Below, one piece after another: positions 34,557 through 44,428 of a DNA stretch of 64,000 bases. The translations under genes and the position numbers were made by a program. The notes under the pieces were generated by a model. It was not told where the DNA came from. It worked only from the letters and a program-made list of their open reading frames with translations, and made no database searches. Source of the stretch: Candidatus Tityobacter terrigena (lineage in GTDB: Bacteria > Vulcanimicrobiota > Vulcanimicrobiia > Vulcanimicrobiales > Vulcanimicrobiaceae). The DNA lies in assembly GCA_003156715.1 (NCBI GenBank), contig PMHO01000018.1, forward strand, positions 23,615 through 87,614, given 5' to 3'. Positions within the stretch are counted from its first letter, which is position 1, and every line of letters starts with the position of its first letter.

Positions 34557-36116
34557 GTGCCGCGGAGCGCCGCAGGCCGTCGTACCGCAGATGAAGCGGC
34601 TCGTTTGGCGGGCCGCGTTCTTTGCGTCGGTTTTCCAGGGACGGAGGCAAGGGCCGCGGTGCTCGAGGAGCTGCGCGAATTGAGTCCGGGCGCGATCCTC
34701 CTCTTCTCGCGCAACATCACCTCGGTCGAAGCGACGCGAGCGCTGGCCGATGCGCTCCGGGCGGCGCTCGGCGACGTTCTGATCGCGATCGACCAAGAGG
34801 GCGGGCGCGTCGCGCGCTTGCGGCTGGGCGCAACGCCGGTCCCTTCGATGATGGCGCTCGGCGCCTGCGGCGACGAGGGATTGGCGGAGCGGGTCGGGCT
34901 TTCGATCGCGGGCGATCTGCGGCGCGCCGGGGCGGACGTCGACTTCGCCCCCGTTCTCGATTTGGCGCTCGAGCCTCAGTCGGCGATCGTTGGGACACGC
35001 TCGTTCGGCGACGAGCCGGCGCGGGTCGCAGCGCTCGGCGCGGCGGTCACGCGCGGTCTGCAACGCGGGGGAGTCGCGGCCACGCTCAAGCACTTTCCCG
35101 GACACGGCGCAACCGAGTTCGATTCGCACGCGGAGCTGCCGGTCGTCGGCGCCGGCGGGGCGACGCTGCGCGAGCGCGAACTGGTTCCGTTTGCAGCCGG
35201 CATCGCGGCCGGCGCGCGCTGCGTGATGAGCGCGCACGTCGTTTTCCCGGCGCTCGACGCGGAGCGCCCCGCGACGCTGTCGCCTACGATTCTGACCGGA
35301 CTGTTACGGGACGAGCTGGGGTTCGCAGGCGTGTGCGTCACCGATTGCTTGGAGATGGACGCCGTCGCGGCCCACGGCGGGAGCGTCGCCGCCGCGGTCG
35401 CCGCGCTGCGCGCCGGGGCCGATCTCTTGACGGTTAGCCATACCCTCGGCGTGGCACGCCAGATGCGTACGGCACTGGCGCACGCGCTCGAAGCCGGTAC
35501 GATCGAGGACGAGCGGATGCGTCAAGCGGTCGCCCGCGTGGACGACCTGCGGCGCTGCCTGGCTCGCGCCCAGCCCCAAACCGACCCCGACCCCCACTGG
35601 GTCGCGCACCAGGTGGCCCGTCGCGCGATCACGCTGGTGCGGGGCCGGGCGCGCCTCGATCTGAACGAGCCGGCGACCGTCGTCTCGTTCGAGGGCGAAA
35701 GCGCGGACGGCGTCGGTTCCGGGACCGAACGCGCCTCACTCAATCGCGCGCTGCGAACGCGCGGCATGCGCAGTGAAATACTGCGCGTTCCGTTGGAACC
35801 CGAACCAGAGATGGTCGAACATCTGCGCGCCGTGCTCGCCGCACAGCGCGGCCGAAACGTCGTCATCGTCATGCGGCGTGCGCACCGCCACCGGTCGCAA
35901 CGAAGCGCGATCGATGCATTACTCGCGAGCACTCCCCAAGCGTGGCTCGTCTCAGCTCTGGAGCCGTTCGACGTCGGGTGTTTTCCGCGCGCGCGCAACG
36001 TGCTCTGCTCGTACGGCGACGGCGCGCTCGAATGCGAGGCGCTGGCCGACGTCCTGACCGGCCGCGCCGGCGCCGGCGGGAAGCTGCCGGTGCGTCTTCC
36101 GGCGAGCGCCCCTTGA
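34557..36116 (+). CDS. nagZ: Beta-N-acetylhexosaminidase of family GH3 (NagZ-like)
   Basis: 519 residues. It removes GlcNAc from peptidoglycan fragments in the cytoplasm (no signal peptide). Seen are IDQEGGRVARL, KHFPGHGATEFDSHAELP with the Asp-His acid/base dyad, and the nucleophile Asp in VCVTDCLEMDAV. It is about 180 residues longer than single-domain NagZ; the extra C-terminal domain resembles the second domain of longer GH3 enzymes. It starts a six-gene amino-sugar operon and overlaps the next gene as TTGA. The GTG start is not strongly supported by a ribosome site. Confidence 0.9.
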   Translation: MPRSAAGRRTADEAARLAGRVLCVGFPGTEARAAVLEELRELSPGAILLFSRNITSVEATRALADALRAALGDVLIAIDQEGGRVARLRLGATPVPSMMALGACGDEGLAERVGLSIAGDLRRAGADVDFAPVLDLALEPQSAIVGTRSFGDEPARVAALGAAVTRGLQRGGVAATLKHFPGHGATEFDSHAELPVVGAGGATLRERELVPFAAGIAAGARCVMSAHVVFPALDAERPATLSPTILTGLLRDELGFAGVCVTDCLEMDAVAAHGGSVAAAVAALRAGADLLTVSHTLGVARQMRTALAHALEAGTIEDERMRQAVARVDDLRRCLARAQPQTDPDPHWVAHQVARRAITLVRGRARLDLNEPATVVSFEGESADGVGSGTERASLNRALRTRGMRSEILRVPLEPEPEMVEHLRAVLAAQRGRNVVIVMRRAHRHRSQRSAIDALLASTPQAWLVSALEPFDVGCFPRARNVLCSYGDGALECEALADVLTGRAGAGGKLPVRLPASAP

Positions 36117-37156
36117 GGGCAGCCGAAATCGTGCGCGCCGCCTGCGGCAATCGCTTCACGGCGGCCGTGTTGCGCGTTGAGGCGCGCGGCCGGGTCGTGC
36201 AGGAGGAAGCCTTCGGGACGATGGGCGGTTGCGGGCAAGCTCGACCCGCGGACCCGACGACGTGTTTTGACTTGGCCTCGCTGACGAAGTTGTTCTTAGC
36301 GGGCGCCGTTTTGCTGGAATTCGCGGCGGACGAGCGCAGCTTGGATGCGCCCCTCGTCGCGTGCTTTCCCGAGTGGAGAGGACGGCCGCACGCCGCGATC
36401 ACGCTTCGCATGCTGCTGGCACATACGTCCGGCATGCAGTCCGGGGCCGACTATCGCATGCTGCTCGGTGAAAACGTCGAGCAGTTCGCGATCGCGCGCG
36501 ACCTCGTAGCAGCACCGGGCGAGCGCGTCATCTACAGCGATCTCGGTTTCATCGTCCTCGGAGAGCTGCTGGCGCGCCGCTGCGGCGCCTCGCTCGCGTT
36601 CGTCATGCAGCATTTCTTTGGTGCTCTCGGCGTGTGCCGGACCACCTACCGTCCGCGCTGGATCGAGCGCTCGGGGATCCCGTCGACCGAGCTCGATGAC
36701 TGGCGCGGCCGTGTGCAGGGCATCGTCCACGACGAAAAGGCCTATCTGATGGGCGGCGTAGCCGGCCACGCCGGCCTTTTCGGCACCGCGCGCGACGTCG
36801 CTCGTCTCGCCGACGCTTTCTTAGCGCCGCTTTGCGGCCGCGGGCCGCGGGCGGTGCCGGCCTGGCTCGCGCGCTGCGCCACCTCCGAGCACGGCTCCGA
36901 CGCGGTACTGCGGCGCGGGCTCGGCTGGGCGTTGAAAACGAGCGATGAGAACTCGTGCGGCCGCTGGATGTCGCGCCGAACCTTTGGACACACCGGGTTT
37001 ACCGGAACGAGCGTATGGGCCGATCCGGAGCGAGACCTCTCGATCGTGCTCTTGACCAACGCGCTGTACTTCGGCCGGCGCGACCTGCGTGACGTTCGTG
37101 CCGCAGTCTGCGAAGCGGTCGTCGAGGAATGCGATCGGTGCGCGCGATCGGCTTGA
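36113..37156 (+). CDS. Serine hydrolase of the beta-lactamase/esterase class
   Basis: 347 residues from the TTG at 36113, which overlaps the nagZ stop. The catalytic Ser-Leu-Thr-Lys (DLASLTKLF), a Tyr-Ser-Asp variant of the second motif (VIYSDLGF) and GHTGFTG in place of KTG are in order. No signal peptide is visible, so it may act in the cytoplasm on muropeptide fragments; this is unusual for the class. The gene overlaps anmK. Exact substrate unknown (peptidase, amidase or esterase). Confidence 0.8.
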   Translation: MRAAEIVRAACGNRFTAAVLRVEARGRVVQEEAFGTMGGCGQARPADPTTCFDLASLTKLFLAGAVLLEFAADERSLDAPLVACFPEWRGRPHAAITLRMLLAHTSGMQSGADYRMLLGENVEQFAIARDLVAAPGERVIYSDLGFIVLGELLARRCGASLAFVMQHFFGALGVCRTTYRPRWIERSGIPSTELDDWRGRVQGIVHDEKAYLMGGVAGHAGLFGTARDVARLADAFLAPLCGRGPRAVPAWLARCATSEHGSDAVLRRGLGWALKTSDENSCGRWMSRRTFGHTGFTGTSVWADPERDLSIVLLTNALYFGRRDLRDVRAAVCEAVVEECDRCARSA

Positions 37157-38280
37157 TGTCGGGCACGTCGCTCGACGGCATCGATGCGGCGCTCGTCGAA
37201 CTTTCTTCGCGCGCGCATGGCTACGCCGTCGAAACGCTCGCCTTCCGCACCCTGCCGTTCGAAGCTGGGTTGCGCGAACGCATCGTCGCCGCGCTTCCGC
37301 CATATGCGCCCGAGCCGCGCGCGGTCGCGTTGCTGGACGCGGCGCTGGGCCGGGCCTTTGGCGAGGCCGCCGCGTCGGTCGCAAGCGGAGAAGTCGATTT
37401 CATCGCGAGCCCAGGCCTTACGCTGTACCACGACGGCAGCGTGCCGGTCAGCGCGCAAATCGGGGACCCATACGCAATCCGCGAGCGCACCGGCGTGACC
37501 GTCGTTTTCGATTTTCGGCGGGCGGACGTCGCGGCCGGTGGCCAGGGCGCACCGCTCGTTCCGTACGTCGACCGTTTGCTCTTTGCCGACGCAACGCGCG
37601 ACGTCGTCGCTCTGAACCTAGGTGGAATCGCCAACGTAACGGTGCTCGCGAAGAATGCCGGCTCCGCGCCGCGCGCCTGGGATACAGGGCCAGGCAACAT
37701 GCTGATCGATGCCTTCGTGCGGCGGCGCAGCGGTGGAACGCGCGCCTTCGACGCCGGCGGAATGCTGGCAGCGCGCGGCCGGGTGAGTGAAGACGCGCTG
37801 CAAGCGCTGCAAGCCGACCCGTACTTCAGGCAGGCCCCGCCCAAGTCGACCGGGCGCGAGCGTTTTGGGGATGCGTATCTTGAAAGCCACGCGCGCGTCC
37901 TCGCTGCGCTCTCGGACGAAGACGGCTGCGCGACGCTGACCGCGCTGAGCGCGCGCACCATTTGCACGAGCCTCGCCGCGTTCGGTGCATCTGGGGCGCG
38001 CATCGTTGCATCGGGCGGCGGGACGCACAACGCTACGCTGATGGGCTTGCTGCGCGCGGAACACGAGGTCGACACATCGCAAGCCTTCGGCATCGATCCC
38101 GACGCCAAGGAAGCGATCGCGTTTGCGATCTTGGGGCTCGAAACGCTGCGCGGCCGGCCTTCGGGCGTCCCTTCCGCAACCGGCGCCCGGCATGCGGCAG
38201 TCCTCGGTGCGATCGCCCCGGTCGAGCCGGCGCGCCTGCTAGAGAAGATCGCGCGCACGTTCGCGAACGCTTCGGCATGA
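37129..38280 (+). CDS. anmK: Anhydro-N-acetylmuramic acid kinase
   Basis: 383 residues. It opens and phosphorylates 1,6-anhydro-MurNAc to MurNAc-6-phosphate. The family opening IGLMSGTSLDGIDAALVEL, HDG ATP loop and LNLGGIANVTVL, ARAWDTGPGNMLIDAFV-type segments are seen. It overlaps the previous gene by 28 bases. The product is the substrate of MurQ two genes on. Confidence 0.93.
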   Translation: MRSVRAIGLMSGTSLDGIDAALVELSSRAHGYAVETLAFRTLPFEAGLRERIVAALPPYAPEPRAVALLDAALGRAFGEAAASVASGEVDFIASPGLTLYHDGSVPVSAQIGDPYAIRERTGVTVVFDFRRADVAAGGQGAPLVPYVDRLLFADATRDVVALNLGGIANVTVLAKNAGSAPRAWDTGPGNMLIDAFVRRRSGGTRAFDAGGMLAARGRVSEDALQALQADPYFRQAPPKSTGRERFGDAYLESHARVLAALSDEDGCATLTALSARTICTSLAAFGASGARIVASGGGTHNATLMGLLRAEHEVDTSQAFGIDPDAKEAIAFAILGLETLRGRPSGVPSATGARHAAVLGAIAPVEPARLLEKIARTFANASA

Positions 38281-39185
38281 AAGCGGTGCTGGCCGTCGGT
38301 GTCGACGCAGGCGGATCGTCGACGGTCGTCGCCTTCTCTCGCGCAGGCACGTATCAGGGCGCGATCGCGGGCGGCCCGGCCAATCCGAGTTCGCGCGGCA
38401 TCGCTGCTGCCGCGCAAACGATCGCTTCCGCGGTGCGTGCGATTGCCGGTAGCGAAGACCCGGCGGCGATCTACGTCGGCGCCGCCGGGGCGGGCCGGCC
38501 CGAATCCGCCATGCAACTCGAGGCGGCCTTGCGCGGCGCTTTTCCAGCCGCGGCTAACCTTGCGGTCGCAAGCGACGTTGAGACGGCGCTACGGGCCGCA
38601 GTACCGAACGGGCCGGGGGTCGTCGTCATCGCCGGGACGGGCGCGGTCGCCTACGCCGAAAACGGCGAGCTTCGTGCCCAAGTCGGGGGCGACGGCTACC
38701 TGCTCGGCGACGAAGGCTCGGGTTTCGCGCTCGGTTTCCACGCCGTCAAGCGGCTCGCACGCGCCTTGGACGGTCGCGCCGCGTTCGACGAAACGACGGC
38801 CCTCGTGCAAGAAGAATTCGGTGTGAGCGACCGCGACGGGCTGCTCGCCGCCGTCTACGGCGGACCACTCGACGTCGCGCGGGTCGCTTCGCTGGCACCC
38901 AAGCTGATCGAGTTGGCGCGCGATGGTAAGAGCGAGGCGGCGAGGTCGGTCGGCGCGGCGGCGCAAACCCTCGGGGAAATGACGCGGCTTGCGGCCGAGC
39001 AGGCCGGACTCGCGCGCGGTTCGACTGCAGTGGTTTTCGCGGGCGGCCTTCTGCGCGATGACAACCGGCTTTCGTCGCTGCTGCGGACACACGTACGCGG
39101 CGCGCTGCCCGGCGCGACCATCCTGCGTTCGGGCGACGAGCCGGTGCGCGCGGCACTCCGCTTCGCCGAGGCGATGCTCGGTTGA
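38277..39185 (+). CDS. BadF/BcrA-family sugar kinase (GlcNAc/MurNAc kinase type)
   Basis: 302 residues. An ASKHA fold with GVDAGGSSTVVAF and VVVIAGTGAVAYA phosphate loops, GGDGYLLGDEGSGF and an adenosine motif AGGLLRDDN. By context it phosphorylates GlcNAc released by NagZ, or MurNAc. It overlaps anmK (ATGA) and murQ (TTGA). Confidence 0.85.
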   Translation: MKAVLAVGVDAGGSSTVVAFSRAGTYQGAIAGGPANPSSRGIAAAAQTIASAVRAIAGSEDPAAIYVGAAGAGRPESAMQLEAALRGAFPAAANLAVASDVETALRAAVPNGPGVVVIAGTGAVAYAENGELRAQVGGDGYLLGDEGSGFALGFHAVKRLARALDGRAAFDETTALVQEEFGVSDRDGLLAAVYGGPLDVARVASLAPKLIELARDGKSEAARSVGAAAQTLGEMTRLAAEQAGLARGSTAVVFAGGLLRDDNRLSSLLRTHVRGALPGATILRSGDEPVRAALRFAEAMLG

Positions 39186-40063
39186 CGGAGGGACCCCGTA
39201 CCGAGGACGTCAACGCGGCAACCCGCGATCTCGATGCCCTGCCGAGCGACATGCTCGTTGCGCTGCTGCTGCGCGAGCAACGGGCCGCCTTCGATGCCGC
39301 CGAGCAAGCCGCACCCGCCATTGCACGCGCCGTCGACCGCATCGTGACGAGCCTTCGCGCGGGAGGATCCTTACACTACGTGGGCGCGGGCTCCAGCGGG
39401 CGCATCGCCATGCTGGATGCGGCCGAATGTCCGCCGACCTTCGGGACCGTACCGTCGGTCGTTCAAGCCCACATTGCCGGAGGCCCGGGCGCGCTGCTCG
39501 CCGCGATCGAAGGGGCCGAGGACGACGGCCCGGCAGGAGAGGCCGCCGTGCGAGGTGCGGTCGTTGCGGGTGATGCCGTTATCGGCCTCTCGGCCAGCGG
39601 CGGTGCCGCCTACGTGGTCGCGGCGCTGCACGCAGCCCGCGCGACCGGAGCCTTCACGATCGCCTTGACGGGCCACGGCCGTTCCGCATTGGCGCGCGCA
39701 GCCGAGCTTGCGATCGTCCTCGATACCGGAGCGGAAGCGATCGCGGGGTCAACCCGGCTTGCGGCGGGGACCGCGCAGAAGCTCGCGCTCAACGCGATCT
39801 CGACGGCGACGATGGTTCGCTTGGGGAAGGTCTACGATAACCTGATGATCGACCTGAGCGCGACCAATGCAAAGTTGCGGCGGCGCGCCTCCATGCTGGT
39901 GCGAACGCTCGCCGGCGTCGAGGAAGAACGGGCGCACGAACTGCTCGCTCAATCCGGTGGAAGCGTGAAGGTGGCCGTCGTGATGGGCCGCCGCCAGGTC
40001 GATGCCGCCGCCGCCCGCACGCTCCTCGAGCGCGAAGAAGGCTTCCTGCGCCGGTTGCTCTGA
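39182..40063 (+). CDS. murQ: N-acetylmuramic acid 6-phosphate etherase
   Basis: 293 residues. It splits MurNAc-6-phosphate into GlcNAc-6-phosphate and lactate. A SIS domain with LHYVGAGSSGRIAMLDAAECPPTF and the catalytic Glu in AIEGAEDD, plus GLSASGGAAYV and LNAISTATMVRLGKVYDNLM, are all typical. The TTG at 39182 overlaps the kinase stop by four bases. Confidence 0.93.
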   Translation: MTEGPRTEDVNAATRDLDALPSDMLVALLLREQRAAFDAAEQAAPAIARAVDRIVTSLRAGGSLHYVGAGSSGRIAMLDAAECPPTFGTVPSVVQAHIAGGPGALLAAIEGAEDDGPAGEAAVRGAVVAGDAVIGLSASGGAAYVVAALHAARATGAFTIALTGHGRSALARAAELAIVLDTGAEAIAGSTRLAAGTAQKLALNAISTATMVRLGKVYDNLMIDLSATNAKLRRRASMLVRTLAGVEEERAHELLAQSGGSVKVAVVMGRRQVDAAAARTLLEREEGFLRRLL

Positions 40064-40074
40064 GGACGTCGCAT

Positions 40075-41655
40075 ATGCCGCACCCAGGCGCGCTTGGCGC
40101 AGCTATGGCCGCGCTCGTGATGGCGCTCGCGCTGAGCGCACCGGCTGCGGCCGTCCAAGGTCCGCCCGTCGTCTTCGTTCCGATCGACGACCGGCCGGTC
40201 ACGCTCCAACTCCCGCAAATGCTGGGCGCGATTGCGGGGCAGCCCGTCGTGACACCGCCGCTTGCGATGTTGGGTCATTTTCTGCGCCCGGGCGATTCAG
40301 ATGCGATCCTCACCTGGCTCGCATCGCCCGCGACGTCGGGCGCTTCGGCGATCGTCGTTTCGACGGACATGATCGCATATGGCGGGTTGGTCGCGTCGCG
40401 CGCGCCCGCCGTTTCGCTCGCGCAGGCCGATGCGCGCTTGCGGCGCCTCGCCGCACTCAAAGCACTACGCCCCTCCGCCTTCGTCGGCGTTTTCGGAACG
40501 ATCGTGCGGCTTGCGCCCACCGGCGTTCCGCCGCTCGGGAGCGCGCTGCACTATTGGGCGACGGGTGAGACCGTAACGCTCATCGCTCAGTACGCGAACC
40601 TTCCCGACCCGCCCCGGACGCGCGAGCAGCAAGCGTACGCGGCGCAACTGCGCGCGCGCATCGGTGCGCCGCTCGACGTCTACTTCGCGACCAGGGCGCG
40701 CGATTTGTACGTCGACGAGAGCGCGTTGCACTACGCCGGCGACGGCGCGTTCGATCGAATCGTTCTCGGGCAGGACGATGCGGGGCCGGTCGGCCTGCAC
40801 GTCCGCGACGTCGCCGCGCTGGAGAGCGACGCGCGCGCCTTGGGTTTGAACGAGCGCGCTTCAATCGAACCCGGTGCCGACGAACTCGGGATGCTGCTGC
40901 TGGCCCGCGCTTTCGCACGCAACGCCGGGTGGGAGCCACGGGTGCGCGTCGTGTACTCTCGCGCGGGCGCGGGCCGGCTCGTCGACCCGCTCGAGTTCGT
41001 TCCGCTCGATACGACCATCGGACGCATTATCGTGGCCTGCGGCGCCCGGCGCGTCGACGCCGGCCCGGACATCACGCTGTTCGTCAAAGTTCCCGAAACG
41101 AACGATGCCGACGAGCGTGCCTTCGAAGACGCCTTAGCGGATCGCGCGAACGCCGGCGCCGGCGTGGCGGTTGCCGACCTGACATTCTTGCGCGGCGGTC
41201 CTGGCGACGAGCAGCGCGAGTTGACGGAGGCTCTGATCGCACGCGGCATTGCCGGCCGCGTCGACGGCTTCGCCTCGTGGAATACGGATGCAAACACCGT
41301 CGGCACGGCGCTGCCGGCCGCGATCGCCGCCGGGGCCGGTCGCCGAACGGGCCGTTTCGATTCGCGCGCCAAGGCGCAGTTCTTGCTCGACCGCTATATC
41401 GACGACTACGCTTTCCACCAGTTCGTGCGCCCCGCGCTCAACGCCGAGGTGCGCGCTCGCGGCGTCGATACGGATCTGCTCGTGCCGCCGGTCGCCGAAG
41501 AAACGGCCGCCGAAAACCGCGCGCTGCTTTGGCCGTATGCGGTGGACTTGCTGGAACGAATCTTTCCGCAGTATCGCGACGGCGGCTTGACGATCACCCT
41601 GCCGTGGGACCGGACCTTCGAAACGGAGATCGACGTTCGCCTAAACGCGCGCTAG
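40075..41655 (+). CDS. DUF4127 family protein, exported
   Basis: 526 residues. A signal peptide (1-26, AALVMALALSAPAAA) precedes VVFVPIDDRPVTLQLP, the opening of the DUF4127 family. Further conserved-looking parts are VVSTDMIAYGGLVASRAP, GADELGMLLLARA and WNTDANTVGTALP. DUF4127 genes recur beside amino-sugar genes, so a role in cell-wall or glycan breakdown outside the cytoplasm is likely. The activity is not known. It closes the operon, 11 bases after murQ. Confidence 0.8.
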   Translation: MPHPGALGAAMAALVMALALSAPAAAVQGPPVVFVPIDDRPVTLQLPQMLGAIAGQPVVTPPLAMLGHFLRPGDSDAILTWLASPATSGASAIVVSTDMIAYGGLVASRAPAVSLAQADARLRRLAALKALRPSAFVGVFGTIVRLAPTGVPPLGSALHYWATGETVTLIAQYANLPDPPRTREQQAYAAQLRARIGAPLDVYFATRARDLYVDESALHYAGDGAFDRIVLGQDDAGPVGLHVRDVAALESDARALGLNERASIEPGADELGMLLLARAFARNAGWEPRVRVVYSRAGAGRLVDPLEFVPLDTTIGRIIVACGARRVDAGPDITLFVKVPETNDADERAFEDALADRANAGAGVAVADLTFLRGGPGDEQRELTEALIARGIAGRVDGFASWNTDANTVGTALPAAIAAGAGRRTGRFDSRAKAQFLLDRYIDDYAFHQFVRPALNAEVRARGVDTDLLVPPVAEETAAENRALLWPYAVDLLERIFPQYRDGGLTITLPWDRTFETEIDVRLNAR

Positions 41656-41671
41656 AATTTTCTCGAAGGCC

Positions 41672-41700
41672 TTGCGCATAAAGATATATCGTGATATGTT
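41672..41700 (+). promoter_or_regulatory. padR promoter with overlapping operator
   Basis: TTGCGC (41672-41677), a 17-bp spacer and TATGTT (41695-41700). The palindrome ATATC-GT-GATAT (41686-41697) covers the spacer end and -10 box, the layout expected for autorepression by a PadR protein. Confidence 0.65.
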
Positions 41701-41735
41701 CCGATACACAAAGAACAGTCGCGAGGAGACCGGCG

Positions 41736-42305
41736 ATGCTTGCAGGATGGCTTAGTGGCGAGGGATGGACGATGGGTGGCCGGCACGGACACGGATTTGG
41801 ACGGGGGCGCTGGCGGCGCGGCTTCGAGCGCGGCGGCGTCTGGGAGGACTGGCCCGGCGAGGCTCGAGCCCGGCGCGGGGACGTGAAGTTCCTCATCTTG
41901 GAAGTGCTCGCGGAACGGCCGATGCACGGCTACGACGTGATGCGCACCCTCGAGGAGCGGCGCGGCGGCGCATACCGCGCGAGCCCCGGGTCGGTGTACC
42001 CGACCCTGCAGATGCTCGAGGAGGGTGGCTTCCTGACCAGCGAGCAGAGCGAGGGCAAACGCGTCTACACGATCACGGACTCAGGCCGGCAGCTGCTGGC
42101 CGGGCGCACCGCGCAAGAGGAAAACGACGACCCCGGTCAGGATGGGCGGATCGGCTTGCGCATGGCGGCGGTGAAGCTCGCTGCCGCCGTCGTGCAAGCC
42201 GCGCGCACGCACGACGGGGTGACGGAAGCCCGCGCCAAGGAAATCCTCGATCGGGCCCGGCGCGACATCTACAAGTTGCTGGCCGACGAGGAGTCGCAGT
42301 CCTAA
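41736..42305 (+). CDS. PadR-family transcriptional regulator
   Basis: 189 residues. A Gly/Arg/His-rich N-terminus (about 1-45) is followed by a PadR winged helix, FLILEVLAERPMHGYDVMRTLEE ... SPGSVYPTLQMLEEGG, and a helical dimerisation tail. The ATG at 41736 has GAGGAG seven bases upstream; a further in-frame GTG at 41691 lies inside the operator and is not used. No transporter gene is adjacent, so its target is probably itself or distant. Confidence 0.85.
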   Translation: MLAGWLSGEGWTMGGRHGHGFGRGRWRRGFERGGVWEDWPGEARARRGDVKFLILEVLAERPMHGYDVMRTLEERRGGAYRASPGSVYPTLQMLEEGGFLTSEQSEGKRVYTITDSGRQLLAGRTAQEENDDPGQDGRIGLRMAAVKLAAAVVQAARTHDGVTEARAKEILDRARRDIYKLLADEESQS

Positions 42306-42312
42306 AGCAACA

Positions 42313-42738
42313 TCACAAGCGGTCTCGAACGTCGCCGGCCGGCTGACACAGCTCGATCAACACCCCGCCGGTGCTCTTGGGGTGGAGGAAGGCGATTCGG
42401 TTACCGTGGGCGCCCCGGCGCGGGCACTCGTCGATCAGGCGAACCCCGCCGGCTTTTAGGCGCGCGAGCTCGGCCACGATGTCGGCGACGCGGTAGGCCG
42501 TGTGGTGCAGTTTGCTCGCGGCTTCGCCGCGGAAGCGCGCGACCGGCGAGTCGTCGCAGAGCGGCCGCAGGAGTTCGATGATCGAGTCGCCGGCCCGCAA
42601 GCCGACTGCCTCGACGGCCTGATCGGGGATCGTCTCGCGGTAGATCTGCGTGAAGCCGAGCGTCCGCGTGTACAGCGCGATCGCGCTTTCAAGGTCGGCC
42701 ACCACGATTGCCACGTGGTCGATCGGGGCATCGATCAT
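42313..42738 (-). CDS. mce: Methylmalonyl-CoA epimerase
   Basis: 141 residues of the VOC fold, starting [17 protein letters not shown] with the metal His and ending GVLIELCQP with the metal Glu; LHHTAYRV supplies another ligand. It converts (S)- to (R)-methylmalonyl-CoA. It overlaps the mutase large subunit by four bases and so completes a propionyl-CoA pathway. Confidence 0.9.
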   Translation of the reverse strand: MIDAPIDHVAIVVADLESAIALYTRTLGFTQIYRETIPDQAVEAVGLRAGDSIIELLRPLCDDSPVARFRGEAASKLHHTAYRVADIVAELARLKAGGVRLIDECPRRGAHGNRIAFLHPKSTGGVLIELCQPAGDVRDRL

Positions 42739-44351
42739 GCGCCGACCTCGGCCGGAACGTAGCGGCCGAAAGCCGCGCGCAGCACGTCGCAGATCTCCCC
42801 GATCGTCGCGCCGGCATCGACCGCTTCGACAAAAAGCACCATCAGGTTCGCGCTTCCTGCGGCGCCTTCGCGCACCTCGTGCAAACGCCGCTCGACGAGG
42901 TTAGCATCGCGTTCCCGGCGATACCGTTCGAGCCGTGCGATCTGCTCGCGCTCGATCGACTCGTCGATTCGTTGCAACGCAATCGGCACGTCCCCGCCCT
43001 CGGCCTCGACGAAAGCGTTGACGCCGACGATGGTTGCGTCGCCGCGCTCGATTGCCTGCTGCGCGAGGTACGCGGACTCGGCGATGCGCCCTTGCATCCA
43101 GCCGGAGTCGATCGCCGCGATGCTTCCCCCCAGTTCGTCGATTTGTTCGATCAACTCGCTCGCCCGTTCGATCAGGTCGGCGGTCAGCGTCTCCACATAG
43201 TACGATCCGGCCAGCGGGTCGGCCACATCGGCCGCGCCGCTCTCGTAGCCGATGATCTGCTGCGTGCGAAGGGCCAGACGCGCCGACTCGGCGGTCGGCA
43301 AGGCGAGCGCCTCATCCTTGCCGTTGGTGTGAAGCGATTGCGTCCCGCCCAGCACCGCGGCCAGCGCCTGCAGCGCGACCCGCACCACGTTGTTGTCGGG
43401 CTCCTGCGCGGTCAGGGTCGAACCGCCGGTTTGGGTGTGAAAGCGCAGCATCTGCGAGCGTGGATCCCGCGCGGAGAACTCATCGCGGATGATGTGCGCC
43501 CACAGGTAGCGCGCGGCGCGAAACTTCGCGATCTCTTCAAAAAAGTCGTTGTGCGCGTTCCAGAAAAACGAGATGCGCGGCGCGATCGCGTCGATGTCGA
43601 GACCCGAAGCGATCGCGGCGTGAAGGTACGCCTTCGCGTTGGAAAGCGTGAAGGCGATCTCTTCGACGGCGGTCGAGCCCGCCTCGCGAATGTGATAACC
43701 GGAAATCGAGATCGTGTTCCAGGCAGGCACTTCGGCCGCGCAGTATGCCATCACGTCGGTGACCAGCCGCATCGATGGTTGGGGCGGGAAGATGTAGGTG
43801 CCGCGCGCGACATACTCCTTGAGCACGTCGTTCTGAGTCGTTCCGCCGAGTTTTGCAAAAGGAATGCCGCGCCGCCGCGCGACCGCCAGCACCATGGCCA
43901 GAAGAATCGCGGCCGGAGCATTGATCGTCATCGAGACCGTGACTTCGTCGAGCGGAATGCCGTCGAAAAGCGTTTCGACGTCACGCACGTGGTCGATCGC
44001 GACGCCGACTTTACCAACCTCACCGCGCGCCTGCGGTGCATCCGAGTCCAGGCCGAGTTGCGTCGGAAGATCGAACGCGACCGAAAGACCCGTCTGACCG
44101 CGCGCCAACAGGTAGCGGTAGCGCGCGTTCGATTCGGCGGCGGTGGCAAAGCCCGCGTACTGGCGCATCGTCCAAAGCCGGCCACGGTAGCCGTCGGGGC
44201 GCAGCCCGCGCAGGAACGGAAACGACCCTGGCTCGCCCGGGGTGACGCGCGGCCCCGCCGCCAGATCCGCCTCGTCGTAGCTCGCCTTCAACGGAATGCC
44301 GCTGGCGTTGTGCGTGCGCGCGCCTGCCCGGCTGCGACCGTCGGCCTTCAT
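42735..44351 (-). CDS. mcm: Methylmalonyl-CoA mutase, large (catalytic) subunit
   Basis: 538 residues. The substrate-site Tyr65 in WTMRQYAGF and Ala92 in [11 protein letters not shown] are at the same 27-residue spacing as Ile96/Asp123 in the paralogue at 10294, and here match true methylmalonyl-CoA mutases. It has no B12-binding domain of its own and no small-subunit gene beside it; the small subunit may be the one at 7478 or lie elsewhere. The operon supplies its substrate through carboxylase and epimerase. Confidence 0.9.
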   Translation of the reverse strand: MKADGRSRAGARTHNASGIPLKASYDEADLAAGPRVTPGEPGSFPFLRGLRPDGYRGRLWTMRQYAGFATAAESNARYRYLLARGQTGLSVAFDLPTQLGLDSDAPQARGEVGKVGVAIDHVRDVETLFDGIPLDEVTVSMTINAPAAILLAMVLAVARRRGIPFAKLGGTTQNDVLKEYVARGTYIFPPQPSMRLVTDVMAYCAAEVPAWNTISISGYHIREAGSTAVEEIAFTLSNAKAYLHAAIASGLDIDAIAPRISFFWNAHNDFFEEIAKFRAARYLWAHIIRDEFSARDPRSQMLRFHTQTGGSTLTAQEPDNNVVRVALQALAAVLGGTQSLHTNGKDEALALPTAESARLALRTQQIIGYESGAADVADPLAGSYYVETLTADLIERASELIEQIDELGGSIAAIDSGWMQGRIAESAYLAQQAIERGDATIVGVNAFVEAEGGDVPIALQRIDESIEREQIARLERYRRERDANLVERRLHEVREGAAGSANLMVLFVEAVDAGATIGEICDVLRAAFGRYVPAEVGA

Positions 44352-44428
44352 GTTCTGAGTCTTTCGCGAACGGCGCCGGCAGCCCCGGCGCGACCCGGCA
44401 TCGCACCCAACGGAACGGCGCTCACGGG

